Below, one piece after another: positions 1 through 11,045 of a stretch of DNA of 64,000 nucleotides; position 1 is the stretch's first letter, and every line of letters begins with the position of its first letter. Made by a program: the position numbers and the translations under genes. The DNA is from Terfezia claveryi. Its lineage: Eukaryota; Ascomycota; Pezizomycetes; Pezizales; Pezizaceae. Location of the stretch: the NCBI GenBank assembly GCA_015179025.1, contig WHUX01000199.1, positions 30,996-94,995 of the forward strand. Direction: 5' to 3'. Under the pieces are notes generated by a model. The model was not told the DNA's origin. It saw only the letters and a program-made list of their open reading frames with translations, and searched no databases.

Positions 1-210
1 AACCTCAAGGAAGCCTTATGCTCAGCCCCAATCCTAGCCCATTTTGACCCTGATAGCGATACTCGAGGAAGCCCCGCCCAGTTGACTGATGTCATGACTC
101 TGTGTCTTTGTTGTGGTTTCTACCCTTGTTGTTGTTTTCTGTATTAATTTTGCCAGTTGTCGTGCCCAGGCCTCTTAGTCGCTAGAGCTCCAGCCTAAAG
201 GGGGAGATAG

Positions 211-722
211 TGTCACAACTGTGTGCTCAGTTGTCCTCGCTATCACCTGTGACACAGGTGATGGGTTATTACCATTGTTGTCTTGGTCATCACCTGTGAT
301 CACAGGTGATAGGTTATTGTTATCGTTACCTTGCTTGGCTTCCGAGATAGAGATCTTGGGAAGCTTATTTCCACCATTGCCTTGACTGAGTTATGTATAT
401 ATAGAGCCTGTCCCTCGTACTGTCATTGGATCCCCATCCAACGTCTTGTATACCCAATACAGGACCTTGCTCCTCCCAGTGCTTGTGCACCTCCCTTGTG
501 CACCTCCTTGTCCCGTGAATCAGCTCTGCAGCACAGCTGCCTCCCTCCAACACACGTGGCAACCACTTCCGCATGTCTCTTGTCATTCCCTCTTGCCTTC
601 TGCCCTTGCCCTGTCCTAGCCTTCTCCTGGTCACACACATAGCGCTCCTACGTGTGCAATTCCCCCTTACCACTGCCCCAGCGTACCCCTTGGTCGCCTT
701 GTCTCCCAGAGCCCACGTTACA
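211..722 (+). repeat. 3' LTR, 512 bp
   Basis: Begins TGTCACAACTG and ends CACGTTACA, giving TG...CA ends after a polypurine tract. From about 335 onward it resembles the LTRs at 5640-6143 and 21031-21572, including the block GCTTCCGAGATAG and a TATA-like TATATATAG near 396-404. The first ~120 bp (U3 side) differ and carry two palindromes instead of the GACAC/GTGTC segment. It is therefore a related LTR subfamily with another upstream region. Confidence 0.8.
242..310. promoter_or_regulatory. Pair of palindromes in the LTR upstream region
   Basis: Two near-identical palindromes with arms ATCACCTGTGA/TCACAGGTGAT lie at 242-262 (odd centre) and 289-310 (perfect, 22 bp). They are about 47 bp apart centre to centre and lie upstream of the TATA-like sequence near 400. 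A pair of symmetric sites in this place suggests a dimeric DNA-binding protein, but the factor is unknown. The sister LTRs lack them. Confidence 0.4.
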
Positions 723-1672
723 ATATCTCATACATCAGGTTCTTGTCTGATATCGTAGGCTCTGCTCTTTGGTGTTGGTTTTGTTTCTCGTAGAAGTACT
801 TGTTAGATGACTCCTTCCATGGTTCAAACACTTTCTTGTCTGCTAATTCCTTTAGCCTTCTAACATCTTCTCGAATGCGTCTCTCATCACACTCTTCCAT
901 CCGTCCAGGGTGTGTAGATATCTCATATTGTAATCGTCCAGGGTTTGAACCAATCCCTGGCGATCCCTTCAGGCATTTCGGTATGGCTTTCATGACTTTC
1001 TGTTCCCCATAGAATTTTGTTGAGACCTCGCATTGTCTTATAAAGTACTCTACGTTGTCTCCATCAAACTTTATAAGGTCCTTGACTCGCAGTGGTTGAG
1101 ATCTCCTCTCACTCTGTCTCTCCTGCCCCCACTCGCCGTGTCTTTCGTAATGTCTCTCCTTTCTGCAGCCCTTACCCTTCACTTTACCCCTATTCCTATC
1201 TCTTTCAGTCTTCTCTTCCCCATCACTCTCGCTGCTCTATCTTTCTTCTCTAGCCCTGCTGGGAGTTCCCCCTCTCAGGTGGGGTGGTCTTGGGTCATCA
1301 AAGATAGTTTTCGAGGGTGGGAGGTCTTCCAAAACAAGACGTTCTCTAGGTCTGTCATGAGGTAGGGCTTGTCTGGGGTTTGATATCTCGTGGGAGGGTA
1401 TTTGGAGTTGTTCTGCCATGCGTTCCTCTATCTGTTGTACTTTCTTGTTCACCTTCACCATTTCTTTACTGAACGTAGCCATCAAGGTTGCCATCTCTAG
1501 TTTTCGGGTCTCTTCCAACTTGCGGATGAGACTTTCTAACTTCGAGAAATGGTTGTTATCTTTAGAGCCCATTCCACATAGTCTATTTAGCAACAGTGAG
1601 TTTCTCGTATGTGTCTTGTCAGGGAGTTCTCGATTTGTAGGTGTTTTTGGTAGGGTGGGGTATAAGGTCTAA
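723..1672 (-). pseudogene. Gag-like relic of a minus-strand LTR retrotransposon
   Basis: Reading down the minus strand, 1593-1237 encodes a charged, helix-rich segment (SKLESLIRKLEETRKLE, then KVQQIEERMAEQ). After a change of frame, 1182-723 encodes a capsid-like segment with DLIKFDGDNVEYFIRQ and YGEQKVMKAIPKCLKGS, the kind of sequence seen in fungal gypsy Gag proteins. No zinc knuckle or polymerase remains. The frame is cut exactly at the gypsy LTR that ends at 722, so that element inserted here. Family placement is by resemblance only. Confidence 0.55.
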
Positions 1673-2131
1673 GAATCGGATATGAGCTCATCTTGTTCTT
1701 CCTCCATTTCCAGCTCTTCTCCTCTATCTTCTTCCTCACCTCCTAGGTTAGGTTCGTCCCTGGTTTCAGCTTCCTCTTTCTCGACTGTGGAGGTTACTGG
1801 TGTCTTGTATGCCTTAGGCAGTTGTCTGTAAGTCATGGCTTCGTCCCTGCCAAGGGCTTTTGCACTGGTGTTCTTCTCATGATCGTGTGATTACTTTAGG
1901 TGCACCGTAGTGTCTTTTTCAGAGCTTAACCTTTTGCTGAGAATAGAGTTCAGCTCGAGGGAACTTGCCTCGAGGCTAGATTACCCGACAGACTCTTCTT
2001 GAAGGGGGATAGAGTCCGAGAGGCAGAGTGATGTAAGTAGATATTGAGGCAGAGATAGAGTCTCTAAAGAGTGGTGCCTCAACCCGGCTGGGCTCTGAGG
2101 GCTTCTCGTGGAACGAGGTGTTGCTACCAAC
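1673..2131 (-). other. Leader of the minus-strand LTR element with a primer-binding site
   Basis: No reading frame of note. Reading the minus strand inward from the LTR, the first bases are GTTGGTAGCAACACCTCG. This is the right place and form (TGG start, complementary to a CCA-ended tRNA) for a primer-binding site at about 2115-2131. I did not identify the matching tRNA. Confidence 0.45.
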
Positions 2132-2325
2132 TGTAAGGACCAAACGTCATCAATTCTGCTTGAACATGCCTGGAGATCATCCGTCAGGCACGAACTCCCG
2201 TCTATTTACATAAGGGAGGCTCTCTAGTCCTTCCCTTTTGGTCTATCATCTAACTAATCTAGTTTATGCATGCTGATCTAGTCTAAATGTGTCTAGGCTA
2301 GCCTCTTTGGTAAGGTACCCTTACA
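2132..2325 (-). repeat. 5' LTR of the minus-strand element, 194 bp
   Basis: On the + strand it begins TGTAAGG and ends CCTTACA, a perfect 7-bp inverted terminus. A primer-binding-site-like sequence adjoins its inner end and gag-like sequence lies beyond. The partner LTR is not in the window, so the target duplication cannot be checked. Confidence 0.6.
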
Positions 2326-3000
2326 ATACCTTCAATCCGAAAATAACGAACTATTTCCTTATATACCTCCTCCTTTACCTCATCCAGGCTCAGCTCACCT
2401 TCTTGTTTATTGTTCTTCAACATTATTTTAACCGTTATCACTTGGAGTGATCTGAATCTGAACCCTAGTCTGTCTTGCGCTTGTTTCTGGACATGTTGCA
2501 ATACAATGTAATCTATTTAAACTTTCGCTTCTTATTGTTATTTTCGTTCCCCGCTCAGTAACGAAAGAAGCAGTTCGCAGAGGTAAGACTACAGCGGAGG
2601 ATATAATTCTAGACGAGGTGAGGTTTAGCTAAGAAGTGGAGCGGGCAACATTTCGGCCGAGGAAAGACATGATGATATAACTAATGAGTAAGAAAGAAGG
2701 GTGATATATGTTCAGCCCATACTCGTAAGGTAAAGGAGATACTAGGAGGAAAACGCAAATGAGATAACTAGCTGAGACCAGTCACCAGTACATCTAGGTC
2801 TGAAACTCTGTGATGCCTAGTCTAGTGGAAAGAGGGTCTGGTCAAAACACATGAGGAGCTGGCAGAAGACCATTGTTTTTACTCTTCGTACCGAAATTTA
2901 GTCATGCTTGTCACATGCAAATTGATTTATTTCACTTCAGCCATGGCTTATGATCTACGTTTCCCATGCATATGTATGGTGATGGCGTTACCGAAAAACT
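2326..3000. other. No gene seen
   Basis: Unassigned sequence between the small LTR and the ~610-bp repeat. It has only short, unconvincing reading frames on both strands and no obvious repeat structure. Confidence 0.5.
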
Positions 3001-3610
3001 TCAGGCATGAGACTTGGCACAACCACTAAAGTACTGGGAACGGTCCAATCCCCAGTCTAATAGTACTGACAACTAGGATCCCTGAGTTAACACCTGACTT
3101 CAATTACAAATCAACTAAGTGTCTTACAACTGGGGTAGAAATGCCCCTTGCATAACTAGTCTACCCTCCGCACTCACATAACATAGGTTTATTGACTACA
3201 CTACTAAGACTTTGAATTATGATAGTCCGAACATCTCATGCTCCAATCATAGTCCTTATTCAGCCCTTTCAGGCTCAGATGAATGGGTTTCTCAGTAAAT
3301 GAATAAGTATGTTAAGCACTACTTGATCAAATACAAATAAACAAGTCCTCCGATAAATCAATATATATGTTAAGCACTACTTGATCAGCTATACAGACCA
3401 GTACTCGCTAACTCGCTAGCCATATTCAGTATGCTCATCCCTATTAAACCAGTTGTATATTGATTAGGATTTTCAAATATTACCCTGAACTCTCCAATAC
3501 TATTCAATAGTATTGACTACGTTAAGCTATATCAAAATACTAAATACTCTAATCACGGTTAGTAGTGTTGAATAGTTTAAATACTAATTAGTTTAAAATG
3601 GCAAAGATAA
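3001..3610 (-). repeat. ~610-bp dispersed repeat, copy 1 (inverted)
   Basis: The reverse complement matches 22779-23391 over its whole length with scattered substitutions. Shared landmarks include GGACCGTTCCCAGTACTT, GACTGGGGATT, the doubled TGATCAAGTAG block and AACTCTCCAATACT. The outer edge is at TCAGGCATGAGACTTGG, the inner edge near GCAAAGATA. With copy 2 it brackets the whole nest as a pair of long inverted repeats. A third, broken copy lies at 47743-47989 and 50287-50343. Confidence 0.8.
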
Positions 3611-3618
3611 AAAAATAA

Positions 3619-5230
3619 TTTCTTTTTCTTTTTTTAAGAGTCTGTACATCGATTCGATATAATCTCATGCGATGGCCCCGTTCCCTCGCCTCTCAAGACT
3701 CAGTATACCTACAGAATAACAGGAAGAGCTACGTATTAATAGGAAGAGCTATGTACATCTGTATCTTCCTAACGTAAAGAAACTGTAAAAATGACCCAAA
3801 TTACCAACACAGGTCGGAACCCGAGTCGGAACCTACATCTATGCCTCTGACTTCCGGCCTTACCCTACCCCTCTCAAAATCATATACATCTACAGGTAGC
3901 CAGTATCTGTGTACCTTCATCCTCATCTAACCACCCTGTACATGAAAAGAGACTGGACTCTTAAGGAAAATAACTACCAAACTAGTAGCCTTACCCATTC
4001 TCCTCTGACCTCCCAGGAGCCACCATACTCCTATAACTCTCCGCATTCCTGTTTTCCTCACATCCTATGTTGTGTCTGCCATGGGTCTCTGGTAGGGTAT
4101 TCCATGCACTACAAATACCCTAGTATCAATATACTTCTCTTTTTCTTTGACCAGCTTTGTTAGCTTCTTGTATTTGGTAGTTAGGGGTTTCACTACCTTG
4201 GGTCCTACTTGACATTTAATAGGTTTTTTTTGGTGATGGGAGGTGTTACTGGGGTCTCATCCAACTCCTTCTCATAATCTGAAAGGTCCTTATATAGGAA
4301 TAACCTTTCTTCATTAGCTATCTCTATATAATTCTCCTATATCTGGATACTATGCTTAGCTCCTTTCTTCTCCTTTCCTTTCTCTTGGCTCTGGCTCTAC
4401 CTCTTCTTCTATTTCTTCTCTACTAGGGTCTCTTCTTGTAGTTCAGTTATTGTATCTACTATATTTGAAGATGCTTGAATACTAACCTCTATAACCTCTA
4501 TTTTCTTGACTAGCTCTAATATATAAGTAAAGACTTGTACTTGCTCCAGCTCCCTCCATATAGTACCCAGCATCTCTTCCATCTTCATCTTCTCTTTAAC
4601 TAAAATCTTTTTCTCCTCTTCTACTTTCTTTAACTTCTCTAACTTCTTCTAAGTTTCAAACTTGACATTCTGGAATTTAAAGTCCTCTCTCAACCTAACT
4701 TCTAGTTTCTCTAAATAGTCTTCAACTGTATTAATCAGTATTGCTACTAGCCTTCCTCTTGAACAATGGATAGTATCTGTAAGAAAATCTAATAACTATT
4801 CAAATTTCTTTTCTATTTCTATATTCCTCCTATCTTCTATCAACTTTTTATTAGTTTCCTCTAATACATTATTCTACTTCCTCTCTTTCTTTAGCCTATC
4901 CTTCAACTTCTCAACCTTATCTTATAACTTTTGTATAGATTTGAGTAAATTCTAGGCCTTTTTTAAGTATTTTGAAATTTTAGCCTTATCCTTATCTATC
5001 TCTTTATCAAATTTATCTAGGATTTTCTCTAATAAATGATTTTTAGCCTCTATACATTTTATATCTAGGAAGGTACTAATATGATAGATAAAAAATTCTT
5101 TAAGCTCTTTCTATTCCTTCTCTATTAGAAAGAAATAGTTTAAAAGTTTGTCTCTTAGAGCCTCTAGAAGATATTTAGGAGGTACTAAAAGGTAAACTAT
5201 TCATTTCTGATACCTGTTACTTGAACTCTT
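3619..5230 (-). pseudogene. ORF1-type retroposon relic with A-rich tail
   Basis: One minus-strand reading frame runs from about 5215 to 4220. It is interrupted by about a dozen stops (nearly all TAG, one TGA) and encodes a long coiled coil rich in Lys and Glu, for example LEKLKKVEEEKKILVKEKMK. At an A8 run (4217-4226 region) the frame shifts and continues with TKLVKEKEKYIDTRVFVVHG and GVWWLLGGQRRMGKATSLVV. The last block resembles the C-terminal part of the ORF1 protein at 58645-58840 (GxxWLM, RRAGKMASSLVIYMK). About 250 nt of non-coding sequence follow, then an A-rich tail at 3619-3635. No reverse transcriptase is present. The 5' end was probably split by the gypsy insertion at 5640. Confidence 0.6.
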
Positions 5231-5639
5231 TTTCTTTAGCTCTTTTTTTCTATTTCCTCTTCTAATTCTATCTCATTATTTAAGTTTAAATATCTAGGTG
5301 CATTTTCCTTAGCTACCTATGGACTTTATATGGATTTATCTTTATTACTTTCTTCATTAGTCTCCAAGTATCTCTTAAACAACTTATCATCTAAGTTATC
5401 TTTCAATAATATTTTAATATTTTTTTTCTCTCTTATACTAATAATATTCTTTTTATCTCTCAACTCCTCTTTTTCCCTTTCTTTATCCTCTTTAATCAAC
5501 CTTAATATTCTTAGGGGTAACTATACTAGAGCTTTATAAATAGCTTTTGAAGTTATTAATAGAGTTATAAATTATTTTTACTTAGGCTCTAGTATTTTAT
5601 ATTTTAGTAGAGTATTTATCAATAAGAAAAAAGTGGCAT
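5231..5639. other. AT-rich flank, no gene seen
   Basis: T-rich sequence with no convincing reading frame. It may be the 5' part of the ORF1-type relic. The last five bases (GGCAT, 5635-5639) are the left target-site duplication of the outer gypsy element; the right partner is GACAT at 21573-21577. Confidence 0.45.
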
Positions 5640-6143
5640 TGTTATAACCATGTTCTTAGTCTCGATTTGACACTTGAACAGGCTTGTTTGGGTGTCATCA
5701 ATAGGTGATTGTTATCTTAGCTTCCGAGATAGGGATCTTGAGAAGCTTATTCCTTCCACGGCCTTGGCCTGGAATCATGTATATATATCTTCGATTCTCC
5801 ACCCTCTTGTTGGATCCCCATCCAATGTCTTGTATATCCAATACAGGGCCTTGCTTCTTTCCACGTTGGTGCACCCCTCTTGTGCACCTCCTTGTCTCAC
5901 CTCGACTCTACAGCCCTGCTGCCCACCCTACAAACCTCCTGTTCTTACCTTGCCTTGCCTTGTCTTGTCTCTGCAGCCCTGCTGTCTCCTACTACTCCCG
6001 TGTACCTCTCTCGCCCTCACCCTTGCCCCCATCCTAGCCTTTCCCCTAGTCACACACGTAGCATTCCTACCTGTGTGTTACTCTAGCCTTGCCCTTGCCC
6101 CAGCGTACCTCTTGGTCGCCTTATTTCCAGAGTCATCGTTACA
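5640..6143 (+). repeat. 5' LTR of the outer gypsy element, 504 bp
   Basis: Starts TGTTATAACC and ends ATCGTTACA. A TATA-like run (TATATATAT) lies at 5780-5788 and could be the core promoter. It has one copy of the ACTTGAACAGGCTTGTT/GTGTC segment, where the 3' LTR has two. Confidence 0.9.
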
Positions 6144-6179
6144 CTACGTTGGATCCTTTGGACCAACTAGTATGCAGTC

Positions 6180-7380
6180 ATGTCAGGAGCAGCTCTCCCA
6201 CCACCCGCCGTCAGGTTCCAGACCTGGAGAAACTCCCCTATACCTACAGGCCCAAACGAATTGAATGCCTATCGACGAGAGATCATTGACATCTTCGAGG
6301 CCCTGGATGCCATCGGGGCCGAACTCGGCAACAGCCTGGCCATGGCTGAACGAAAGCTGAGATCCACCAACGAAGAGATCACGGTCCTCCAGACGGATCT
6401 CCACCATGTGAACCTTGCCCTAGCCAATGAACGGACTAGGGTCCAAAACCTCAGCTGTGCCCTAGAGAACCTTGCAATACCAACAGCAGCCAGTAGTAAT
6501 AAGAACAAAAGCATTTCGACTCTCTCCAAGTTCAATGAGGACCGGGTTCGTCTACGAGCCTAGAAGAATGCAGTCAACCTCAAGTTAAACGGGGACTCTG
6601 CCAGGTTCCCATTGGAACAACATTGACTGGCATATATTTTCGCCTTGCTGGAGGGGAAAACTTGTGACCAGATCTAGCTATATGTCTTTGAAACCGGGAT
6701 GAAGCTCAACGATATCTCGGCCCTTTTCATACTCCTGGATAGGGTGTTTGGCGACTCCAATACTATTGGCACTGCCAGTAGGGCCCTCCGAGCTCTCAGG
6801 TAGAAAAACACTGATCTGTCTACTTATATGGCAGAATCTCGAGACTGGGGGCGGAGGTCCGATGGAATGACTAGTCCAAACTAGAGCAATTCCAGGAAGG
6901 GCTAAATGACGAAATCCAGCAGGCCATGGTCAGCCTCCTGGAAGCCAAAACTCTTACCAAATTGATTGACCAGGCTTCCCAGGTGGAATAGTAGATGTCC
7001 CGGCTCTGCAACCGCCCCCCATCCAGGCCAGCACCCCATCTCCCACCACTCCAGCAACACCATGCTACCAAAGCAGCTCAGGCCCATGCCTCTGCCAATC
7101 AACCAGCACACCCATCGTTAGTGGAAGGAGGGCTCACCCCCATGGATTTATCATCAGGAAGGCTTCGCCTGACATAAGAAGAAAGGAAACGTCGCCGAAT
7201 GAACGGGCTGTGCATAGCATGTGGAAAAGGGGACCATTTTATTGAGGCATGTCCCCTTTGAAAAAACCACTCGATGGCTACCCATGCTATCTCCGAATCC
7301 AGGATCGAAGAAGTAGATAAGTTGGGAAAAGCCCTATCCCTTACCTACTCACTGACACTAGCAAGGGACCCGCATTAGGT
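6180..7380 (+). pseudogene. Gag of the outer gypsy element, broken
   Basis: The first frame (6180-6563) encodes a coiled-coil-like N-terminus (NEEITVLQTDLHHVNLALAN). The same protein continues through stops at 6561, 6624, 6675 and 6801, changes frame near 6845, and continues through stops at 6872, 6989, 6992, 7175 and 7259. A CCHC zinc knuckle (CIACGKGDHFIEAC) lies at about 7213-7254. Gag would form the virus-like particle and bind the RNA. Each stop can come from CAG, CAA or CGA by one C-to-T change. Confidence 0.8.
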
Positions 7381-7389
7381 CATTTATCT

Positions 7390-9466
7390 TTGTCGTCATT
7401 CTTTGTTCCTGCATCTATGTCTGTTGACGAATCTCACTTGTTTGGCGAGTATTTTGTAGTACCAATAACTATTAAATTCAATGGTAAAACAGTGGTAACA
7501 TCAGCTCTCATAGATTGTGGTGCTTTAGAAATAGCCTTCCTTGATCAGACCTTTGTTAGTAAAAATTCTATACCAACAGCCAAGCTAAAGACCCCCCACC
7601 TTCTTGATGTCATAATGGCTGCCCTATCTCTTCCGGGGCTATTACAGACCTCACATGCCTACCTAGTGCCATTGGAGACCATTCGGATAGCCTGACCATG
7701 TTTGTAACTAAGCTCAAATACCCTATTGTCCTGGGGATCCCCTGGCTCCGAATGCATGATATCTCTATTAACTTTGGCTCTTACACCTTGAACTTCAATA
7801 GCGGGTATTGTGAGAAGCACTGCGGTGCCCCACAGACTGCCGTTAAAGGATTATGTGCCCTATCACCCCTAGTAGAGGACCCTAGCCAGGTGATAGCAGA
7901 AACCCCCTCACTAAAACCCCTCGATATCAACTTCATTAGAGCAGGGGCCTTTGCTTACCTTACCAGAAGGCACAAGCTAAAAGCCTATACTCTATCAATC
8001 TGTGAAGTTAACCTTGAAATTAATAAGCTACGGTCCAAGGAAGAATAGAAGTCCATGGTGCTAGGTGAATACTACGAATTCATTGACTTGTTCTCTGAGA
8101 AAGCCATAGAGAAGCTGGCACCATATCGACCTTACGATCATACAATCCCCCTGGTAGAAGGAAAGATGCCCCCATATGGCCCACTCTATGGAATGTCTCA
8201 GCTGGAATTAGAGGCTCTGAAGAAGTACTTGGAGGAGAATCTCAATAAGAGCTTTATTCGGCACAGCTCTTCCCTGGCGGGTGCCCCTATGTTGTTCGTC
8301 AAGAAATCGGCTGGCTCCCTCCAGTTATGTGTTGATTATCGTGGCCTGAACGAGATAATGGTCAAGAACAGGTATCCTTTGCCTCTAATTCAGGAGACAT
8401 TAGCCAGGCTTTCCAAGGCGAAATGGTTCACCAAATTGGATCTCAGAGGGGCATACAACCTGGTATAGATTACTAAGGAGGAGGAGTAGAAAACTGCCTT
8501 CCGGACACGATATGGCTATTTTGAGTACAATGTCATGCTCTTCGGCTTAACTAACGCCCCAGCCTCTTTTCAACACTTTATTAATGACACTCTGTGAGAC
8601 TTCTTGGATGTGTTCTGCATGGCTTACCTTGATGATATCTTGATTTATTCGGATACCCTAGCAGAATACAAGATTCATATCTGGCAGGTGTTAGAAAAAC
8701 TGGAGCAAGCCGGATTGTACCTCAAGCCCAAGAAATGCGAGTTTCATGTGCAGGAGGTCAAGTATCTAGGACTGATTATCACCACGGAGGGCATCAGGAT
8801 GGACCCTGCCAAGGTTACCGCTGTCCAGGAATGGAAAATTCCAGCAAATCTTAAGGATATCCAAGCCTTCCTAAGATTCGCTAACTTCTACCGACGGTTC
8901 ATTGTAGGGTATTCGAAGATCGTAGCCTCCCTCACCGCCCTGACCAAAAAAGACTAGTGCTTCGACTGGAATTCAGAAGCCCAATCTGCCTTCCAGAACC
9001 TTAAGAAAGCCTTCTGCTCAGCACTGATCCTAGCACATTTCGACCCTGACCAGGAATGTGTCGTCAAAACCGATGCCTCCGATTATGTCTCTGCGGGAAT
9101 CCTCTCACAGTATGTCAATGGCATCCTCCACCCAGTGGCCTACTTCTCGAAAAAGTACTCCTCAGCTGAGTGCATCTATGAGATCTACAACAAGGAGCTG
9201 ATGGCCATCATGAGGGCATTCGAGGAGTGGAAGCCACATCTGGAGTCAGCAAAGGGGATTATTGAGGTATTATCTGATTACAAAAACTTTGAGTATTTTA
9301 CAACTACCAAGCTGCTCAACTGATGGCAGGCTAGGTGGTCGGAATTCCTCTCTCGGCTTAACTTTAAGATCAAGTACCAACCCGGAAAAGCTGGTGGCAA
9401 GCCTGATGCGTTAACCTGGAGATCAGGAGATCTCCCTAAGGGGGGGATGAAAGGCTAAAATACCAA
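7390..9466 (+). pseudogene. Protease, reverse transcriptase and RNase H of the outer gypsy element
   Basis: Protease: ALIDCGA at about 7505-7525, where gypsy proteases usually have D-S/T-G, so the serine is a cysteine here. KYPIVLGIPWLRMHD follows. Reverse transcriptase: LCVDYRGLNE, KLDLRGAYN and the catalytic YLDD at 8625-8636. RNase [16 protein letters not shown] and [11 protein letters not shown], then YNKELMAI. The frame runs from 7698 with stops at 8046, 8466, 8487, 8595, 8955 and 9321. An earlier shift lies near 7695, and another is likely in a G7 run near 9440. A copy of this RNase H occurs at 1-50. Confidence 0.9.
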
Positions 9467-9574
9467 AATCAGGTGGTATTGAAGCCCGAAAACTTTGATC
9501 TGGCAGCTAATGTCCTTGCTGAGGCTAATGTGGAAGCTGAGGCTAATGCGGAGGCTGAGGCGAGAGCTGACCTC

Positions 9575-11032
9575 TGACAACTAGTGAGATAGGCATATGA
9601 GGATGACCTCCTGGCCAAGGAAATTATCGCCGCAGTGGATTCCAGCCAGCACCGCCACCCCAAAATCTCCCTAGCCGAGTGTACCATCCAGGAGGGCCTT
9701 CTATACCACTGTGATCAGCTCTATATACCAGAAGGAAGGTTACGCCTGAGGCTAATAGAAGAGCATCATGACAGCCTGGTTGCAGGTCACTCTGGAGTGG
9801 TAAAAACGTTTGAGCTTCTAGCTAGAGAGTACACCTGGATTGACCAGTGGAAGGACATAGAGCGGTATATATGGAACTACTATGTTTGCAAGTATGCTAA
9901 GGCTGTCCGCCATGCCCCATACATAACTCTGAAACCTCTGGAGATTCCGAATCGGCCCTGGCTGCACATTACTATGAATTTCATGATGGGATTGCTGGAA
10001 GACTTGGGGTTCAACGCCATCCTGATGGTGGTAGACCGGTTGACAAAGATGAGGCATGTTGTACCTTGTCGGGACACCTGTTCTGCTCAGGAGCTGGCCA
10101 ACCTCTACCTCAACAACGTGTTCCAGTACCATGGGCTCCCTGAATCCGTTGTGTCCGACCGTGGCCCTCAGTTCACCTCGGACTTTTGGAGAGCATTCTG
10201 TGAGCTTCTAGGCATCAAAGTACGTTTGTCAACAGCATATCACCCCCAGACGGACGGCCAATTGGAGAGGATGAATGCCATTATGGAGCAATATCTGTGA
10301 GTATTTGTCAATTACCAGCAGGATAACTGGGTTTCGTTGCTGGCCACCTGTGAATTCGCCACGAACAACCAGTTCTTAGAATCCTCCAAAACCTCGCCTT
10401 TCCTAGCTAACTACAGTTGGCACCCCCGGTTCGTGGATGCCCTAGCGCCCCTGCGAAAAGCCAAAAAAGATGCCTTAGCCAAGAAGTTTGCAGCTGGAAT
10501 TGCTGAGCTCCACTCTACCCTGAAAACCGAGCTGGAATATGCTCAGGCTAGGCAAGCTGAGTACACCAATAGATCACGGCTGCCAGCTCCGAGATATCAG
10601 CTAGGAGACAAGGTATGGCTTTCTAGTAGCCATTTCCACATGAAGCGACCGTCACACAAACTAGATCATAAGTTCTTAGGTCCATACAAGGTATTAGGGA
10701 GTATGGGCACTCATGCTTACCGGCTGAAGTTCCCTAAAGATATCAAATGCCATCCCGTTGTCCATGTCTCTAAGATCGAGCCCGCTGCGGATGACCCTCT
10801 CCCAGGACAGAAACACCCCCTACCTCCTCTAGTAGTTATCAAAGGTAAAGAGGAATGGGAGGTGGAGGAAGTGTTGGACTCGCGAAAGAGGTACGGGCAT
10901 CTGCAGTACAAGGTCAAATGGGTAGGGGACGAGAAGGCTACTTGGCAACCCACAGAGGACTTGGAGAATGCGCAGGATTTGGTTACCCTGTTCCACCAGC
11001 GATACTCCAGGAAGTCTCGCCCAGTCGACTAA
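9575..11032 (+). pseudogene. Integrase and chromodomain of the outer gypsy element
   Basis: The frame 9635-10300 carries the zinc-binding region (HHDSLVAGHSG, then CKYAKA where a C-x2-C pair is expected) and the catalytic core. The core shows VVDRLTKMRH, SDRGPQFTSDFWR and the acidic end of the triad in QTDGQLERMN. After a TGA at 10298 the same frame continues to 11032 through the C-terminal domain (LGDKVWL) to a chromodomain (EWEVEEVLDSRKRYGHL, QYKVKWVGDEKATWQP). Stops at 9575, 9590 and 10298 are the only breaks seen. The inner gypsy element is inserted 13 bp after the stop codon. Confidence 0.9.
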
Positions 11033-11045
11033 GGTCATGACTTTG

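Larger units (their letters stand above)
1..722 (+). mobile_element. 3' end of an internally deleted Ty3/gypsy element
   Basis: The first 50 bases encode a piece of RNase H ([17 protein letters not shown]) that matches the RNase H of the larger gypsy element at about 9000-9050. Sequence equivalent to the last bases of that element's pol (about 11003-11030) follows at once, so the rest of RNase H, the integrase and the chromodomain are missing. A polypurine tract (AAAGGGGGAGATAG, ending at 210) leads into a 3' LTR. The 5' part lies outside the window. The element is inserted in a minus-strand gag relic. It cannot make its own integrase. Confidence 0.75.

Noticed and set aside
5674..6264. 196-codon frame inside the outer LTR
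   Set aside because: It lies across the LTR and the start of gag in another frame, with low-complexity Leu/Pro/Cys content; a shadow of the LTR.
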